Positions 1 to 8,442 of a DNA stretch of 64,000 nt are shown one piece after another. The stretch comes from JBMHDN01 sp049889355 (GTDB lineage Bacteria > Pseudomonadota > Alphaproteobacteria > Puniceispirillales > Puniceispirillaceae). Within the stretch, counting starts at the first letter, position 1. Each line of letters starts with the position of its first letter. The translations under genes and the position numbers were made by a program. The notes under the pieces were generated by a model, which had not been told where the DNA came from, searched no databases, and saw only the letters and a list, made by a program, of their open reading frames with translations. The DNA lies in assembly GCA_049889355.1 (NCBI GenBank), contig JBMHDN010000033.1, forward strand, positions 9,942 to 73,941. Reading direction: 5' to 3'.

Positions 1-10
1 CGGATATAAG

Positions 11-736
11 GTGATGGCTTCAGAAAAACCAAAATCACGTCTTTTCATACCGCTTATTCTGGTCGCCGGTCTCCTGTTATTTTTTGCCTCTGGGCTGCAT
101 CGCACCTTCAGCTTTGAATTTATTGCGCTTCATTATGGCGATTTAAAGGCCTTTATTGGTGACGCACCTTTTCTTGGCTATCTGGTGTTCTCACTGCTCT
201 ATCTTCTGACCGTTGCCTTCAGCCTGCCCATTGCCAGCCTACTGACACTCGCTGGCGGGGCCCTTTTGGGCTGGCCGGCTTTTTTCTGTGTTGTTCTGGC
301 CGCTACATTAGGAGCATCCTTGGTCTTTTTGGCAGCCAAAACCATTTTAGACGGATTTTTACGGGCACGTGCCGGTGCGTTTCTCCAAAAGCTCGAACGT
401 GGATTTGGCCAAAATAGCTTTGGCTATCTCTTGGTTCTGCGGCTGATGCCGATTGCCCCTTTCTGGGCGGTCAATATTGTACCAGCCTTTGTTGGTATGC
501 GCCTTGGTCCCTATATGCTGGCCACGGCCATCGGGATTATACCTGGCTCTTTTGTCTATATCTGGGTCGCTCAGGGCTTTGACGTGATCTTGGCCAATGG
601 CAAAACACCTGATCTCAGCCTGCTGGCCTCACCGCAGATTCTAGGCCCTCTTTTTGGGCTTGGCATGCTCGCTTTATTGCCCAGCCTCTATCGACAATTT
701 TTCCAGAAAAAAGAAAAAGAGGAGGCGTCAAAGTGA
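11..736 (+). CDS. TVP38/TMEM64 family inner-membrane protein
   Basis: This 241-aa polytopic protein of the DedA-like (VTT domain) superfamily probably sits in the inner membrane. Hydrophobic segments lie near residues 10-30, 55-80, 85-110, 150-175 and 200-225. The central part, with glycine-rich LTLAGGALLG and LRLMPIAPFW, is typical of the family, whose members are thought to act in lipid or small-solute transport; the substrate is unknown. The stop codon overlaps the GTG start of the next reductase gene, so the two are translationally coupled. Pairing of a TVP38 protein with a MerA-like flavoprotein is common in proteobacteria. Family call is firm, function is not. Confidence 0.85.
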   Translation: MMASEKPKSRLFIPLILVAGLLLFFASGLHRTFSFEFIALHYGDLKAFIGDAPFLGYLVFSLLYLLTVAFSLPIASLLTLAGGALLGWPAFFCVVLAATLGASLVFLAAKTILDGFLRARAGAFLQKLERGFGQNSFGYLLVLRLMPIAPFWAVNIVPAFVGMRLGPYMLATAIGIIPGSFVYIWVAQGFDVILANGKTPDLSLLASPQILGPLFGLGMLALLPSLYRQFFQKKEKEEASK

Positions 737-2205
737 GCACGCCTGTCACATCTGACCTACAACCAATTGAGAAGCAAAATTTAAGCTGTGATATCTGTGT
801 CATTGGCGGGGGATCAGGCGGTCTATCTGTGGCCGCTGGCGCAGCGCAAATGGGCGCAAATGTCATCCTTTTTGAAAAAGCTGAGATGGGCGGTGATTGC
901 TTAAATGCAGGCTGTGTCCCGTCAAAGGCTTTACTGGCCGCTGCAAAAGCTGCCACACAGGCAGCTGGGCGCCCTGAAATGGGTATTAAGGCTATTGGCG
1001 CACCAGAGATTGATTATCAAGGCGTGCTGGCCCATATCCGCAAGGCCATAGACACCATCGCCCCGCATGATTCGGTTGAACGTTTTGAAGGGCTGGGGGT
1101 ACAAGTCATTCAAAAAGCAGCAAAACTGAGCGGATCGCGCACGGTATCAAGCCTGGATGACAGCGTGCATGTGCGCGCGCGTTTCATCGTCATAGCGAGC
1201 GGATCCCGCGCATTTATCCCGCCTGTCAAAGGGCTAGACAGCGTGCCTTATCTCACCAATGAACAGATTTTTAGCCTGCGCGATAAACCTGCTCATTTGC
1301 TCATTTTAGGGGGTGGTCCAATCGGTATTGAAATGGCCATGGCCCATGCCCGTCTTGGTATCAAAGTCAGCGTGGTGGAAGCGCTGTCCATCCTGCCAAA
1401 AGATGAGCCTGAATTGGTCGATATGGTGCGCTCTCAGCTGACCAAAGAAGGTATAAGCCTTTATGAGGGTGCGTTTGTCCAAGAAGCTGAACAAGATGAC
1501 AATGGGCATATTCGGCTCACGCTTGAAGATGGGCAGGTCGTAGCTGGCACAAATCTGTTGGTCGCGGCTGGCCGGCGTCCAGATTTAGATGGGTTGAATC
1601 TGGCCTCTGCTGATGTCCAGACCCATAAAGGGGCGATTGTAACAGATGCGCGTTTGCGCACCTCAAATAAGCGCATCTTTGCCATTGGTGATGTCGCAGG
1701 CCGCCATCAATTCACCCATATGGCAGGTGCCCATGCCTCTATTGTTATCCGCAATATCTTATTTAAACTGCCAGCTAAAATCGATGAAAGCGCGGTGCCC
1801 TGGGTCACCTATTGCGATCCTGAACTGGCCCATTGCGGGCTGACAGAGGCCGAAGCACGCGCCCATATGCCATCTGAGCCGCTTAAAATTGTTAGCTGGT
1901 CTCTGGCCGAAAATGACCGGGCGGTGGCAGAGGCGAAAACAAGCGGTATGGTCAAGCTGGTGGCTGACAAAAAAGGCCGGATATTGGGCGGGTCTATCCT
2001 TGCGCCTGATGCAGGCGAGATGATCGGCCTCATCGCGCTGGCCATCCAGAAAAAAATGAAACTATCCAATCTGGCCGGTCTCATCTTGCCTTACCCAACA
2101 AAGGCAGAAGCCATAAAACGCGCCGCTGGCAGTGCCTATACGAACATGCTGTTCAGCAGCCGCACACAAAAGATTGTCCGCTTTTTATTGCGGCTGTTTG
2201 GCTGA
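733..2205 (+). CDS. FAD-dependent pyridine nucleotide-disulphide oxidoreductase (MerA/Lpd-like)
   Basis: A 490-aa class I flavoprotein disulphide reductase. The FAD-binding GGGSGG lies at residues 25-30 and the redox-active CLNAGC at 56-61. The NAD(P)-binding LGGGPIGIEMA is near 195, a second FAD motif (FAIGDVAG) near 315, and the dimerisation domain is C-terminal. The usual catalytic HPT..E near the C terminus reads YPTKAE, so His is replaced by Tyr. There is no N-terminal heavy-metal domain and no C-terminal Cys pair, so genuine mercuric reductase activity is unlikely. The GTG start overlaps the stop of the upstream membrane-protein gene. The substrate cannot be told from sequence. Confidence 0.88.
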   Translation: MSTPVTSDLQPIEKQNLSCDICVIGGGSGGLSVAAGAAQMGANVILFEKAEMGGDCLNAGCVPSKALLAAAKAATQAAGRPEMGIKAIGAPEIDYQGVLAHIRKAIDTIAPHDSVERFEGLGVQVIQKAAKLSGSRTVSSLDDSVHVRARFIVIASGSRAFIPPVKGLDSVPYLTNEQIFSLRDKPAHLLILGGGPIGIEMAMAHARLGIKVSVVEALSILPKDEPELVDMVRSQLTKEGISLYEGAFVQEAEQDDNGHIRLTLEDGQVVAGTNLLVAAGRRPDLDGLNLASADVQTHKGAIVTDARLRTSNKRIFAIGDVAGRHQFTHMAGAHASIVIRNILFKLPAKIDESAVPWVTYCDPELAHCGLTEAEARAHMPSEPLKIVSWSLAENDRAVAEAKTSGMVKLVADKKGRILGGSILAPDAGEMIGLIALAIQKKMKLSNLAGLILPYPTKAEAIKRAAGSAYTNMLFSSRTQKIVRFLLRLFG

Positions 2206-2321
2206 TTATTCGCTCTGCGTCAGTGCATGAACATATCCCGCCTCATAGGGGGTATGATAATGCTTGCACTCCGCTGGTTCGCCTGATAGATAACAACCCT
2301 GTTTTTGCGTCATGCGCATTT

Positions 2322-2397
2322 GCTGCCGTAGCTCAGTAGGTAGAGCACACCCTTGGTAAGGGTGAGGTCGATGGTTCGAATCCATTCGGCAGCACCA
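2322..2397 (+). tRNA. tRNA-Thr(GGT), CCA encoded
   Basis: The cloverleaf can be folded by eye. The acceptor arms GCTGCCG and CGGCAGC pair perfectly. The D arm is GCTC...GAGC and the anticodon stem CACCC/GGGTG has loop TTGGTAA, giving anticodon GGT at 2355-2357. The T arm contains TTCGAAT. The discriminator A is followed by a genomically encoded CCA at 2395-2397. It stands alone between the reductase gene and a convergent small gene. Confidence 0.97.
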
Positions 2398-2445
2398 TTT
2401 TCTCTGACATAGCATCTCATTTAGCTCAGCCGACTGTAATATGGA

Positions 2446-2778
2446 TCAGCCGACTGGTCGTGCATCTGCATGCCAGCACTTTAAGGCTTCCTCCCAGCTG
2501 GGCTGTGTCTCGGTCTCATAGCTATAGACACTGCCTGTGGCCATAGATTGAAAGACTTTCATGGCCTTGAGATGCGCACCGCTTGCAACATAGGCTTTCA
2601 TGGCCTTTTTAGACTCCCAGATGGTGAGTGTATGATGCACACCATCTATGGTTTTCGTCTCGCAAAACAAATTACCATCTGCAGCTTGGGCTTGTTTAAA
2701 TGAGGGAATAGCATGGCGCATGAAACGCAGGAAATGAAGCGGGTTATTCAGCCTCAGACCGGTAATAGATACATACAT
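2446..2778 (-). CDS. Small alpha/beta-barrel protein, monooxygenase-like (DUF3291-type)
   Basis: A 110-aa protein. The chosen ATG at 2778 begins MYVSITGL, where conserved sequence starts; an AGAAGG lies about 10 nt upstream on the minus strand. Further-upstream codons (to 2853) look like leader. The pattern LTIWESKKAM followed by SGAHLKAMKVFQ and SYETETQPSWEEAL resembles the dimeric alpha-beta-barrel proteins related to antibiotic-biosynthesis monooxygenases. No active-site residues can be assigned. It lies convergent to tRNA-Thr and about 140 bp from the divergent SET-domain gene. Function unknown. Confidence 0.7.
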   Translation of the reverse strand: MYVSITGLRLNNPLHFLRFMRHAIPSFKQAQAADGNLFCETKTIDGVHHTLTIWESKKAMKAYVASGAHLKAMKVFQSMATGSVYSYETETQPSWEEALKCWHADARPVG

Positions 2779-2922
2779 ATGATGAAAACCTTCTTTAAAT
2801 GTCCTGATTGACCCAGATAAATATCTGCGCTGTAGCGCACAATGCTTGAACACACCGCAACAGTTCTTTAAGTGTCAGACAACATACGTTTGCCGATACA
2901 TAACAGATGAAGAGCCCTGAAC

Positions 2923-3279
2923 ATGAAAATCTGCGTGAAAGACTCCCCTTTGCATGGGCTTGGCGTTTTTGCCACTGAAGATATCGCAAAAGGTGGTTTG
3001 ATTGAGCTCTGCCCTTATCTGGTCATAGATGATGATGATTTGCAGGAAACCAACCGGCTGAATGATTATCTGTTCACCTCGCCAGATGATCCGGGCGATT
3101 ATCTGGTCCTGATGGGCTTTGGCATGCTCTATAACCATGGCGATCCAGCCAATGCCGAATGGCAGATTGATGATGAAGATAACCGGTTTGTGCGCATGAC
3201 CGCCGCGCGTGATATCGCAAAAGGTGAAGAAATCCTCCATGATTACGGGTCTGATTACTGGACAACACGCGCTGAATAA
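2923..3279 (+). CDS. SET domain-containing protein
   Basis: A minimal 118-aa protein that is almost entirely SET fold. The N-terminal GLGVFATEDIAKG (about residues 12-24) is the SET-N strand pattern. MLYNHGDPANAEW (about 68-80) matches the NHxxxxN pseudoknot motif, and GEEILHDYG (about 101-109) is the closing GEExxxDY motif. SET proteins are S-adenosylmethionine-dependent lysine methyltransferases; small bacterial versions of this size lack post-SET cysteines and have few known substrates. It is a single gene, with a possible terminator directly overlapping its stop codon. Confidence 0.85.
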   Translation: MKICVKDSPLHGLGVFATEDIAKGGLIELCPYLVIDDDDLQETNRLNDYLFTSPDDPGDYLVLMGFGMLYNHGDPANAEWQIDDEDNRFVRMTAARDIAKGEEILHDYGSDYWTTRAE

Positions 3280-3306
3280 AACCAACTGACCACAGGTTCT
3301 GGTTTT
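3278..3306 (+). terminator. Possible terminator after the SET gene
   Basis: AAAACCA (3278-3284) pairs with TGGTTTT (3300-3306), with a small inner ACC/GGT pairing. It overlaps the TAA stop of the SET gene. The U run is only four bases, so support is modest. Confidence 0.35.
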
Positions 3307-3358
3307 AGGAAATCTCACCTCATCTCATTTGTCTTTCTCAGTGTTTTGCACTTGCCTA

Positions 3359-3670
3359 TCATCTGTCTGTATCGTCTGGCTGGCGCGCCTCTGATTTATC
3401 AGCCTCAATGCGCCCAGTCTCAGTGCGCCCAGCCTCAGTACGCCCAGCCTCAATGCGCAAGGCCTCTGCCCGCATCGGTGCAGAAGCCCGCTGAACCAAA
3501 AACATGATAAACAACACCGCAAAAGCATAAATCACAATGGCCAGCGGGCTGTTCAGCATGGCTTCATGCAAATTATCATTGGCACAGATAAAATTTCGCT
3601 TCATCTCTGAGACATTTTCAGCTGCTGAAAACACCTCACAGGCTGTGGTTTTATTATCACTCATAATCAT
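3359..3670 (-). CDS. Small single-pass membrane protein with pentapeptide-repeat tail
   Basis: A 103-aa hypothetical protein. Residues about 1-35 are polar and 41-61 form one hydrophobic helix (LAIVIYAFAVLFIMFLVQ). The C-terminal tail holds four copies of an RxExG-type pentad encoded by a 15-bp tandem DNA repeat. The ATG at 3670 has AGGGG about 6 nt upstream; a second ATG two codons later is also possible. No family is recognised. The repeat tail suggests replication slippage, so its length probably varies between strains. Confidence 0.5.
   Translation of the reverse strand: MIMSDNKTTACEVFSAAENVSEMKRNFICANDNLHEAMLNSPLAIVIYAFAVLFIMFLVQRASAPMRAEALRIEAGRTEAGRTETGRIEADKSEARQPDDTDR
3401..3460. 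repeat. Tandem repeat, 15 bp x 4
   Basis: Four adjacent copies of AGCCTCAATGCGCCC with 1-3 substitutions each (3401-3415, 3416-3430, 3431-3445, 3446-3460). The unit is a multiple of three and lies in frame in the small membrane-protein gene, where it encodes the charged pentad repeat. Confidence 0.85.
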
Positions 3671-3708
3671 CTGGCCCCTTTTTACTCATGCGCCACGCCT
3701 CAGAAACT

Positions 3709-4164
3709 CTAGATCAGCTTTGGGGCCCGTAGAATAGATAAGATAAACATAAAGGTGAAATAGCCGGCATTCATCATCACCACAAAACTGACAAATAAGG
3801 TGATCTCGAACGGCAATTCGCTGTCAAATAAGCGCTTAAAAAAACCGTAAGCCAACAAAATGGCCGCTTCAATATACCACAAGCTCAACAAACCAGCCTG
3901 AAGAAAGATAAAGGTGGCGGGGCCAGCGGCTTGTGCCGTCAAAAAGGACAGTGCAGCGATGAGAAGACCGATGATGCAGGCCAGCGCAAGCCTGTTTGCA
4001 AATCCAAGCTGGGCGATTTTACCGCCAAGGAACCGGTTCAATAGTGCGCGAGGCTCAGACCGGCCAAGATAAGAGACCACCCAGAACAGGCTGGCATGTA
4101 TCATCCCAAGCACAACAAGCTTGGCAAAGGTTAAATCAAATTGCGCTATCCAGCCTTGCGTCAT
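3709..4164 (-). CDS. Hypothetical four-helix membrane protein
   Basis: A 151-aa protein with four hydrophobic stretches near residues 14-33, 55-75, 80-110 and 122-145. A basic loop (LGRSEPRALLNRFLGGK) follows the first helix. No catalytic motif or known family is recognised. It lies just downstream of the DUF3833 lipoprotein gene on the same strand, separated by a 2 x 16-bp tandem duplication, and is probably cotranscribed with it. Confidence 0.6.
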   Translation of the reverse strand: MTQGWIAQFDLTFAKLVVLGMIHASLFWVVSYLGRSEPRALLNRFLGGKIAQLGFANRLALACIIGLLIAALSFLTAQAAGPATFIFLQAGLLSLWYIEAAILLAYGFFKRLFDSELPFEITLFVSFVVMMNAGYFTFMFILSILRAPKLI

Positions 4165-4177
4165 TTAAATGCCTTGC

Positions 4178-4209
4178 CTCGTCAATGGGTTGTCTCGTCA
4201 ATGGGTTGC
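4178..4209. repeat. Tandem duplication, 16 bp x 2
   Basis: CTCGTCAATGGGTTGT (4178-4193) is followed at once by a copy differing only in the last base (4194-4209). It fills most of the gap between two minus-strand genes and touches the stop codon of the lipoprotein gene. Confidence 0.85.
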
Positions 4210-4850
4210 TAGCCTTGGCTGTTGGATGACCAGTTTTCAAGATCAACAGGCCCGACAGCCTCTGCCGCCGCGCCGCGCAAAAACACTAAGGTCACACTGC
4301 CGATCGCCAGACCAAATTTGCGTACCTCTGCTCGGTTGATAGCCACCTTGTCATCAAGCTGGTAAATCCAGTCATCAAAATGCACCTGCCAGTCTGCACC
4401 ATCTATGTTGAGCATGACATCATAGCGCCAATTCATAGCCGCACCTGCTACCAACCCTTCTGCGCTGCCCATCACATCACCAGCACGCCCTGAATAAAGC
4501 CGCAGGCCTGCCTCATTCTGACCCATGTCAGTGATCACCCAAATCCGTTGCTGGGTCTCACCATCTGCATAAAGAAAATCTTCTGTTAAGGTCAGGGTAT
4601 CGCCTTCGACCTCGCCTTTGATCACCACTTTGAAGCGGCGGCGCAAATTGCCGAACCTATCTTCAAAAATGCCATAGGCCACACTCTCCCCTTCAAAAAA
4701 ATCAAGCAGGTCGAGCTGAGGGCCGGTCTCACTGAGGCTTGCAACATCTGTTTTTGCGCAGGCAGAAAGCCCCGCGAGGCTGAGAAAAACAGCGGCGATA
4801 ACCCAGCCTGCTGAAGCCAGCCAGCCAAATCGTCTCTTTGCAATCGGCAT
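4209..4850 (-). CDS. DUF3833 family lipoprotein
   Basis: A 213-aa exported lipoprotein. The basic N terminus MPIAKRRF precedes a hydrophobic segment, then a lipobox-like LAGLSAC with the likely acylated Cys at residue 31. The mature part follows the DUF3833 pattern: FFEGESVAYGIFEDRFGNLRR, then LTEDFLYADGETQQRIW and INRAEVRKFGLAIGSVTLVF near the C terminus. The family belongs to lipocalin-like envelope proteins of unknown function. Upstream lies a divergent small membrane protein. Start at 4850 fits the signal sequence. Confidence 0.8.
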   Translation of the reverse strand: MPIAKRRFGWLASAGWVIAAVFLSLAGLSACAKTDVASLSETGPQLDLLDFFEGESVAYGIFEDRFGNLRRRFKVVIKGEVEGDTLTLTEDFLYADGETQQRIWVITDMGQNEAGLRLYSGRAGDVMGSAEGLVAGAAMNWRYDVMLNIDGADWQVHFDDWIYQLDDKVAINRAEVRKFGLAIGSVTLVFLRGAAAEAVGPVDLENWSSNSQG

Positions 4851-4994
4851 TTTTGAAATATTCCCTCATTTATCCGGTGTTCAGCAGGCCTGAGCACACT
4901 TGCCCGCTTGTTCACTCTTACGCATGAAACGGCCATTTTGGATGAGGGGCTGACAAGGCTGACATCAAAAGCTTTCTATGGTAATGCTGGGGCC

Positions 4995-5198
4995 ATGAAG
5001 GGTATGGCACGACTGATTTTTGGATTTGGCTGCTGCAGTGTTGTGCTGATCGGCTGGACGCTCGGCACATCTGGCCTTGGCTATATTGGCTTTGGCATCA
5101 TGATGGCAGTGATGATTTTCGAAGGGATCATCTATAATCAGGTTACCAAGCCGAAAAAGGAAAAACCAAAAGATACGAACCGCAGACGTCGGCGCTAG
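4995..5198 (+). CDS. Small membrane protein with basic C-terminal tail
   Basis: A 67-aa hypothetical protein starting at MKGMARL. Two closely spaced hydrophobic segments (about residues 7-26 and 30-46) are followed by a strongly basic tail ending in five arginines. The frame is open upstream to 4908, but the ATG at 4995 gives the cleaner membrane-protein N terminus. The gene lies 27 bp upstream of the MFS carrier gene on the same strand, so cotranscription is likely. No family recognised. Confidence 0.55.
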   Translation: MKGMARLIFGFGCCSVVLIGWTLGTSGLGYIGFGIMMAVMIFEGIIYNQVTKPKKEKPKDTNRRRRR

Positions 5199-5225
5199 TC
5201 CCTTTGTCCAACTGATCACCTTTTT

Positions 5226-6500
5226 ATGACTGCCTCTTCACCTACACCGCCACGCGATATCGGATTTACAGGCCTCTTAACCTTAGAATGGCGCTTTATG
5301 CTATATGGTGGGTTGATGAGCTTCTGGTCATCACTCGGTCAGACCTATTTCATCTCTCTATTTTCAACAGAGATAAGAGGTGAACTGGGACTAAGCCATG
5401 GTGATTTTGGGCTTTATTACGCCATTGCCACAGCGGCCAGCGCCCTAACCCTCATCTGGCTTGGCAAGCTGGCAGATCAGATGAGTGTCCCTAAGCTCAG
5501 CTTTTGGACCATTACCGCGCTGTGTCTTGCCTCTTTTTATTTCTCAACGATCGGCGGTGCATTGACGCTGATCATAGGTCTTTATCTCTTGCGGCTCTGC
5601 GGGCAAGGGATGATGTATCATGTGTTTAGCACAGCGGTGGCACGGCGTTATCGCCGCGCACGCGGGCGGGCTTTATCGATCACAGGTATGGCCATTAACA
5701 TTGCTGAATCGGTTTTTCCAACCTTGGTGGCCTTGCTGCTGATCAGCTATAGCTGGCGCGATATCTGGCAATTTATTCCGATTGTCGCCTTTATCATGAT
5801 CGCACCTTTTTTGCGTTATTTGACCCAGCGCACGCCGCATCAAGACGGGCTTGGGCGCGAAGGTGCAGATATTGCCCCTGTAGCACACCCAGACAGCCGG
5901 TCACTCACCCGCAGACAAGTGATGCGCGATCCGGTCTTCTGGCTGTTAATAATCTTTTTAATCGCCACACCAAGCTTTGTTGTAACAGGCTTGTTTTTCC
6001 ATCAGCTTTTCATCGCTGAGATGCGCGGGGTGGATATCCTAACCTGGTCAGCTGGCTATGTGTTCTATGCCGCAGGCTCGCTGGCAGGTGCGCTGATTGG
6101 CGGGATGGTGATTGATCGCTTCACCGCCCAGCGTTCTGCTTTTTTCGGGCATGGGCTTTTGGGCCTTGCTTGTGTGATTTTTCTCAGTCTTTCAGGGCCT
6201 ATTGGCCTGAATGGCTATTTCCTGATTTTCGGGATCGCCTCTGGGATGATTTCCAATAACAACGCGGCCCTGCTGGCAGAGCGTTATGGCACAACTTATC
6301 TGGGTGAAGTGCGGGCTCTGGCCCAGCCAGTGATGGTCTTTGCCAGCGCCCTATCACCGATGATGATGGGCTGGATGATCGATTTTGGTGCAGATGCAGG
6401 GGCCCTCATGCAGCTTGGGATGAGCCTTGCTTTCAGCGTTTCAACCGGTGCCTTTATCTGGTTCACATTACTAAGACGCGCTATTTTGCGCCATGGCTGA
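5226..6500 (+). CDS. MFS transporter
   Basis: A 424-aa major facilitator protein with about 12 hydrophobic helices. The loop after helix 2 has the MFS signature form LGKLADQMSVPKLSF. A cytoplasmic central loop (about residues 205-235, rich in R, D and H) separates the two six-helix halves. RRYRRARGRALS at about 138-149 is a basic cytoplasmic segment. The substrate is unknown. The last 20 bp overlap the end of the convergent DUF3422 gene. Confidence 0.85.
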   Translation: MTASSPTPPRDIGFTGLLTLEWRFMLYGGLMSFWSSLGQTYFISLFSTEIRGELGLSHGDFGLYYAIATAASALTLIWLGKLADQMSVPKLSFWTITALCLASFYFSTIGGALTLIIGLYLLRLCGQGMMYHVFSTAVARRYRRARGRALSITGMAINIAESVFPTLVALLLISYSWRDIWQFIPIVAFIMIAPFLRYLTQRTPHQDGLGREGADIAPVAHPDSRSLTRRQVMRDPVFWLLIIFLIATPSFVVTGLFFHQLFIAEMRGVDILTWSAGYVFYAAGSLAGALIGGMVIDRFTAQRSAFFGHGLLGLACVIFLSLSGPIGLNGYFLIFGIASGMISNNNAALLAERYGTTYLGEVRALAQPVMVFASALSPMMMGWMIDFGADAGALMQLGMSLAFSVSTGAFIWFTLLRRAILRHG

Positions 6501-7779
6501 CACGCCGGATAGCCAGATAAGCCAGCACCGCCAAAACAGGGACTGATATCGCTTTAATCGCCACCAGGCTCAGGCCAGCTTGCGCGAAAGGCAAGCTCTT
6601 GGCCATTGTCTCAACAAGCCCGGACCCATAATAGGTCAAAGCCGCAATCGACAGCCATTCCACTGTTTGCTGCATGCGCAATTGCAACGACGCCCGCTTA
6701 TCCATCGAGCTCAATAAATCACGGTTCTGATGCTGAATGGTGAGTTCTGTTTGCGTGCGCAGCAATTCATTAGAGCGCGCCAGCCTGTCTGCCAGCCGGT
6801 TCAGTCTGTCTGAAAAAGCAGCACAGGTCTGCATTGCTGGCAGCATCCGGCGATTGATAAAGCCGGCGACACCCTGATGCCCGTCAAGGCGCCCCATTTG
6901 CAAGGCAGCTTGTCTGGAGTCAAAGAGCTGGCGATAGGCTTTGGTCGCGCTCAGCCGAAAATCTGACATAGAGGCGATATTTTCAAGCTCTGCTGACAAA
7001 GCAGACAGCTCTGATAAAAGATGGGCCATATTCTGATCGCTGTCATCTTCTGCTTCAATCAGCTCAGATAATGTTTGGGTCAGATATGTCAGTTTTTTAT
7101 CAATATCTGATAAATTACCTGAGAGATTCTGAACCAGGGGCAACCCCATCAAGGCGAGCAAACGATAGGTTTCCATCTCCACAAGCCTGAGCGTAATCCG
7201 GCCCATCCGGCTGGGGCTCACTCTATTATTAAACAGCACAATGCGCGAATAACCCGCTGCATCAATATCAAAGCTGAAATGCACCTGTGCTGCACCTTCA
7301 TTCAAAATATTGGAGGGACCAGACCGGCTATTGCCCAGCATCTGGCATACCTCATCAGGGGTCATTGATTTTGGCGCATGCCCACCAATTTCCAGCCAGA
7401 TAGCATGGAACAGCGGCACGGGCAGGCGGCGCACCCAATCAAAGGGGATGCCTGGCAATCTGGCCTCATCAAAAGCGGCATCAGAAATACCCTTTTTCAT
7501 CTCAAGCTGCTTTTGAATAAAAGTCAGAGAGGTGAATTCAGTATGGCGTTCAATGCGAAAGATAAAAGCCCCGAAATCAGCCCGCACAAAGCGGGTATCG
7601 TCTGAGGGGACAGGCTGGCCTGCATTTTTCAGAAAAGTGGCAATTTCTGCATTCAGCTCTTTTTTATGTTCTGCATTGAGATAGATAAACCGCACAAAAC
7701 GCCCTGCCCCGTCAAAATCATGAAACGGTCTGGCATGTAATTCTTCAGAAAGTGGACGGCGGAGGTGATGCTCGAACAT
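6481..7779 (-). CDS. DUF3422 family membrane-anchored protein
   Basis: A 432-aa protein. The start MFEHHLRRPLSEELHARP at 7779 is the conserved N terminus of the family; the extra upstream codons to 7830 are not conserved-looking. The body is mostly soluble and alpha-helical, with a coiled-coil-like stretch around residues 230-370. The C terminus has two hydrophobic helices (about 375-395 and 405-425) that anchor it in the membrane. The family is widespread in proteobacteria and has no assigned function. It is divergent from a secreted-protein gene and convergent with the MFS gene. Confidence 0.85.
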   Translation of the reverse strand: MFEHHLRRPLSEELHARPFHDFDGAGRFVRFIYLNAEHKKELNAEIATFLKNAGQPVPSDDTRFVRADFGAFIFRIERHTEFTSLTFIQKQLEMKKGISDAAFDEARLPGIPFDWVRRLPVPLFHAIWLEIGGHAPKSMTPDEVCQMLGNSRSGPSNILNEGAAQVHFSFDIDAAGYSRIVLFNNRVSPSRMGRITLRLVEMETYRLLALMGLPLVQNLSGNLSDIDKKLTYLTQTLSELIEAEDDSDQNMAHLLSELSALSAELENIASMSDFRLSATKAYRQLFDSRQAALQMGRLDGHQGVAGFINRRMLPAMQTCAAFSDRLNRLADRLARSNELLRTQTELTIQHQNRDLLSSMDKRASLQLRMQQTVEWLSIAALTYYGSGLVETMAKSLPFAQAGLSLVAIKAISVPVLAVLAYLAIRRVSHGAK

Positions 7780-7956
7780 GGGGGACCCTTCTTCTCCAAC
7801 CTCTTGTCTCATCAAGGCTGGCTTTACCAAATTCCCCCCATACTCACGCTAGGCATAGATTTTCCATCTGGCAAGCCCATGCCCCCAGATAAGTTCTGGT
7901 CAAATGATCGCAAGCTGGTGATTGCAAAAGCCAGACTTGTTTGCCACATAGAGATC

Positions 7957-8442
7957 ATGAAACACCTTCTCCCTGCCCTATGCCTCTTTTTTTTGCTGCC
8001 CTTCAGCCCCAGCTGGGCTGAAGATAAAATAGAGGTGAACAGCCTCTGGAACGGCATTTGGTTCACCTGTGAATTTGCACAGCGCCAGCGTGCACCTGAT
8101 GATGAATGCCAGATGTTTGATGATGAGGGATTTGAAGTAAAAGATGGTGTTTTTTATTACCTGCGCATGCTGGGCTCAGAAGAAACAGCCTGTCGCGGGA
8201 ATAAAAAAGGGCAATGTTTCAGGGCAGAGCTGCCAAAAATATCTGTCAGCCAGCGCGAAATCGGTAAAATTCAGATAGGTGAGACCAGCCTTGTGGTGCG
8301 CTATCTGGGCTGTGGCCAGCTGTATCATTTTCATGACAGAGGCGCTTATTTTGAAGCCATACCAGATGATAAACGCTGTTTATGGGCACGCGACAGGCGC
8401 TTTTATGTCGCGCGCTATCAGGGCGAAGTTGAGGTTCAATAA
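7957..8442 (+). CDS. Secreted Cys-containing hypothetical protein
   Basis: A 161-aa protein with a classic signal peptide: MKHLLPALCLFFLLPFSPSWA, probable cleavage before EDK. The mature part has five or six cysteines (for example CEFAQ, DDECQ, TACRG, GQCFR, YLGCGQ, KRCLW), suggesting periplasmic disulphides. The open frame extends upstream to 7765 but lacks a signal there, so the ATG at 7957 is preferred. The stop TAA shares one base with the start of the YgfZ gene (TAATG), giving translational coupling. No known family recognised. Confidence 0.65.
   Translation: MKHLLPALCLFFLLPFSPSWAEDKIEVNSLWNGIWFTCEFAQRQRAPDDECQMFDDEGFEVKDGVFYYLRMLGSEETACRGNKKGQCFRAELPKISVSQREIGKIQIGETSLVVRYLGCGQLYHFHDRGAYFEAIPDDKRCLWARDRRFYVARYQGEVEVQ

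Noticed and set aside
733..2205. Mercuric reductase
   Set aside because: It lacks the heavy-metal-binding N-terminal domain and the C-terminal cysteine pair, and no mer genes are near.
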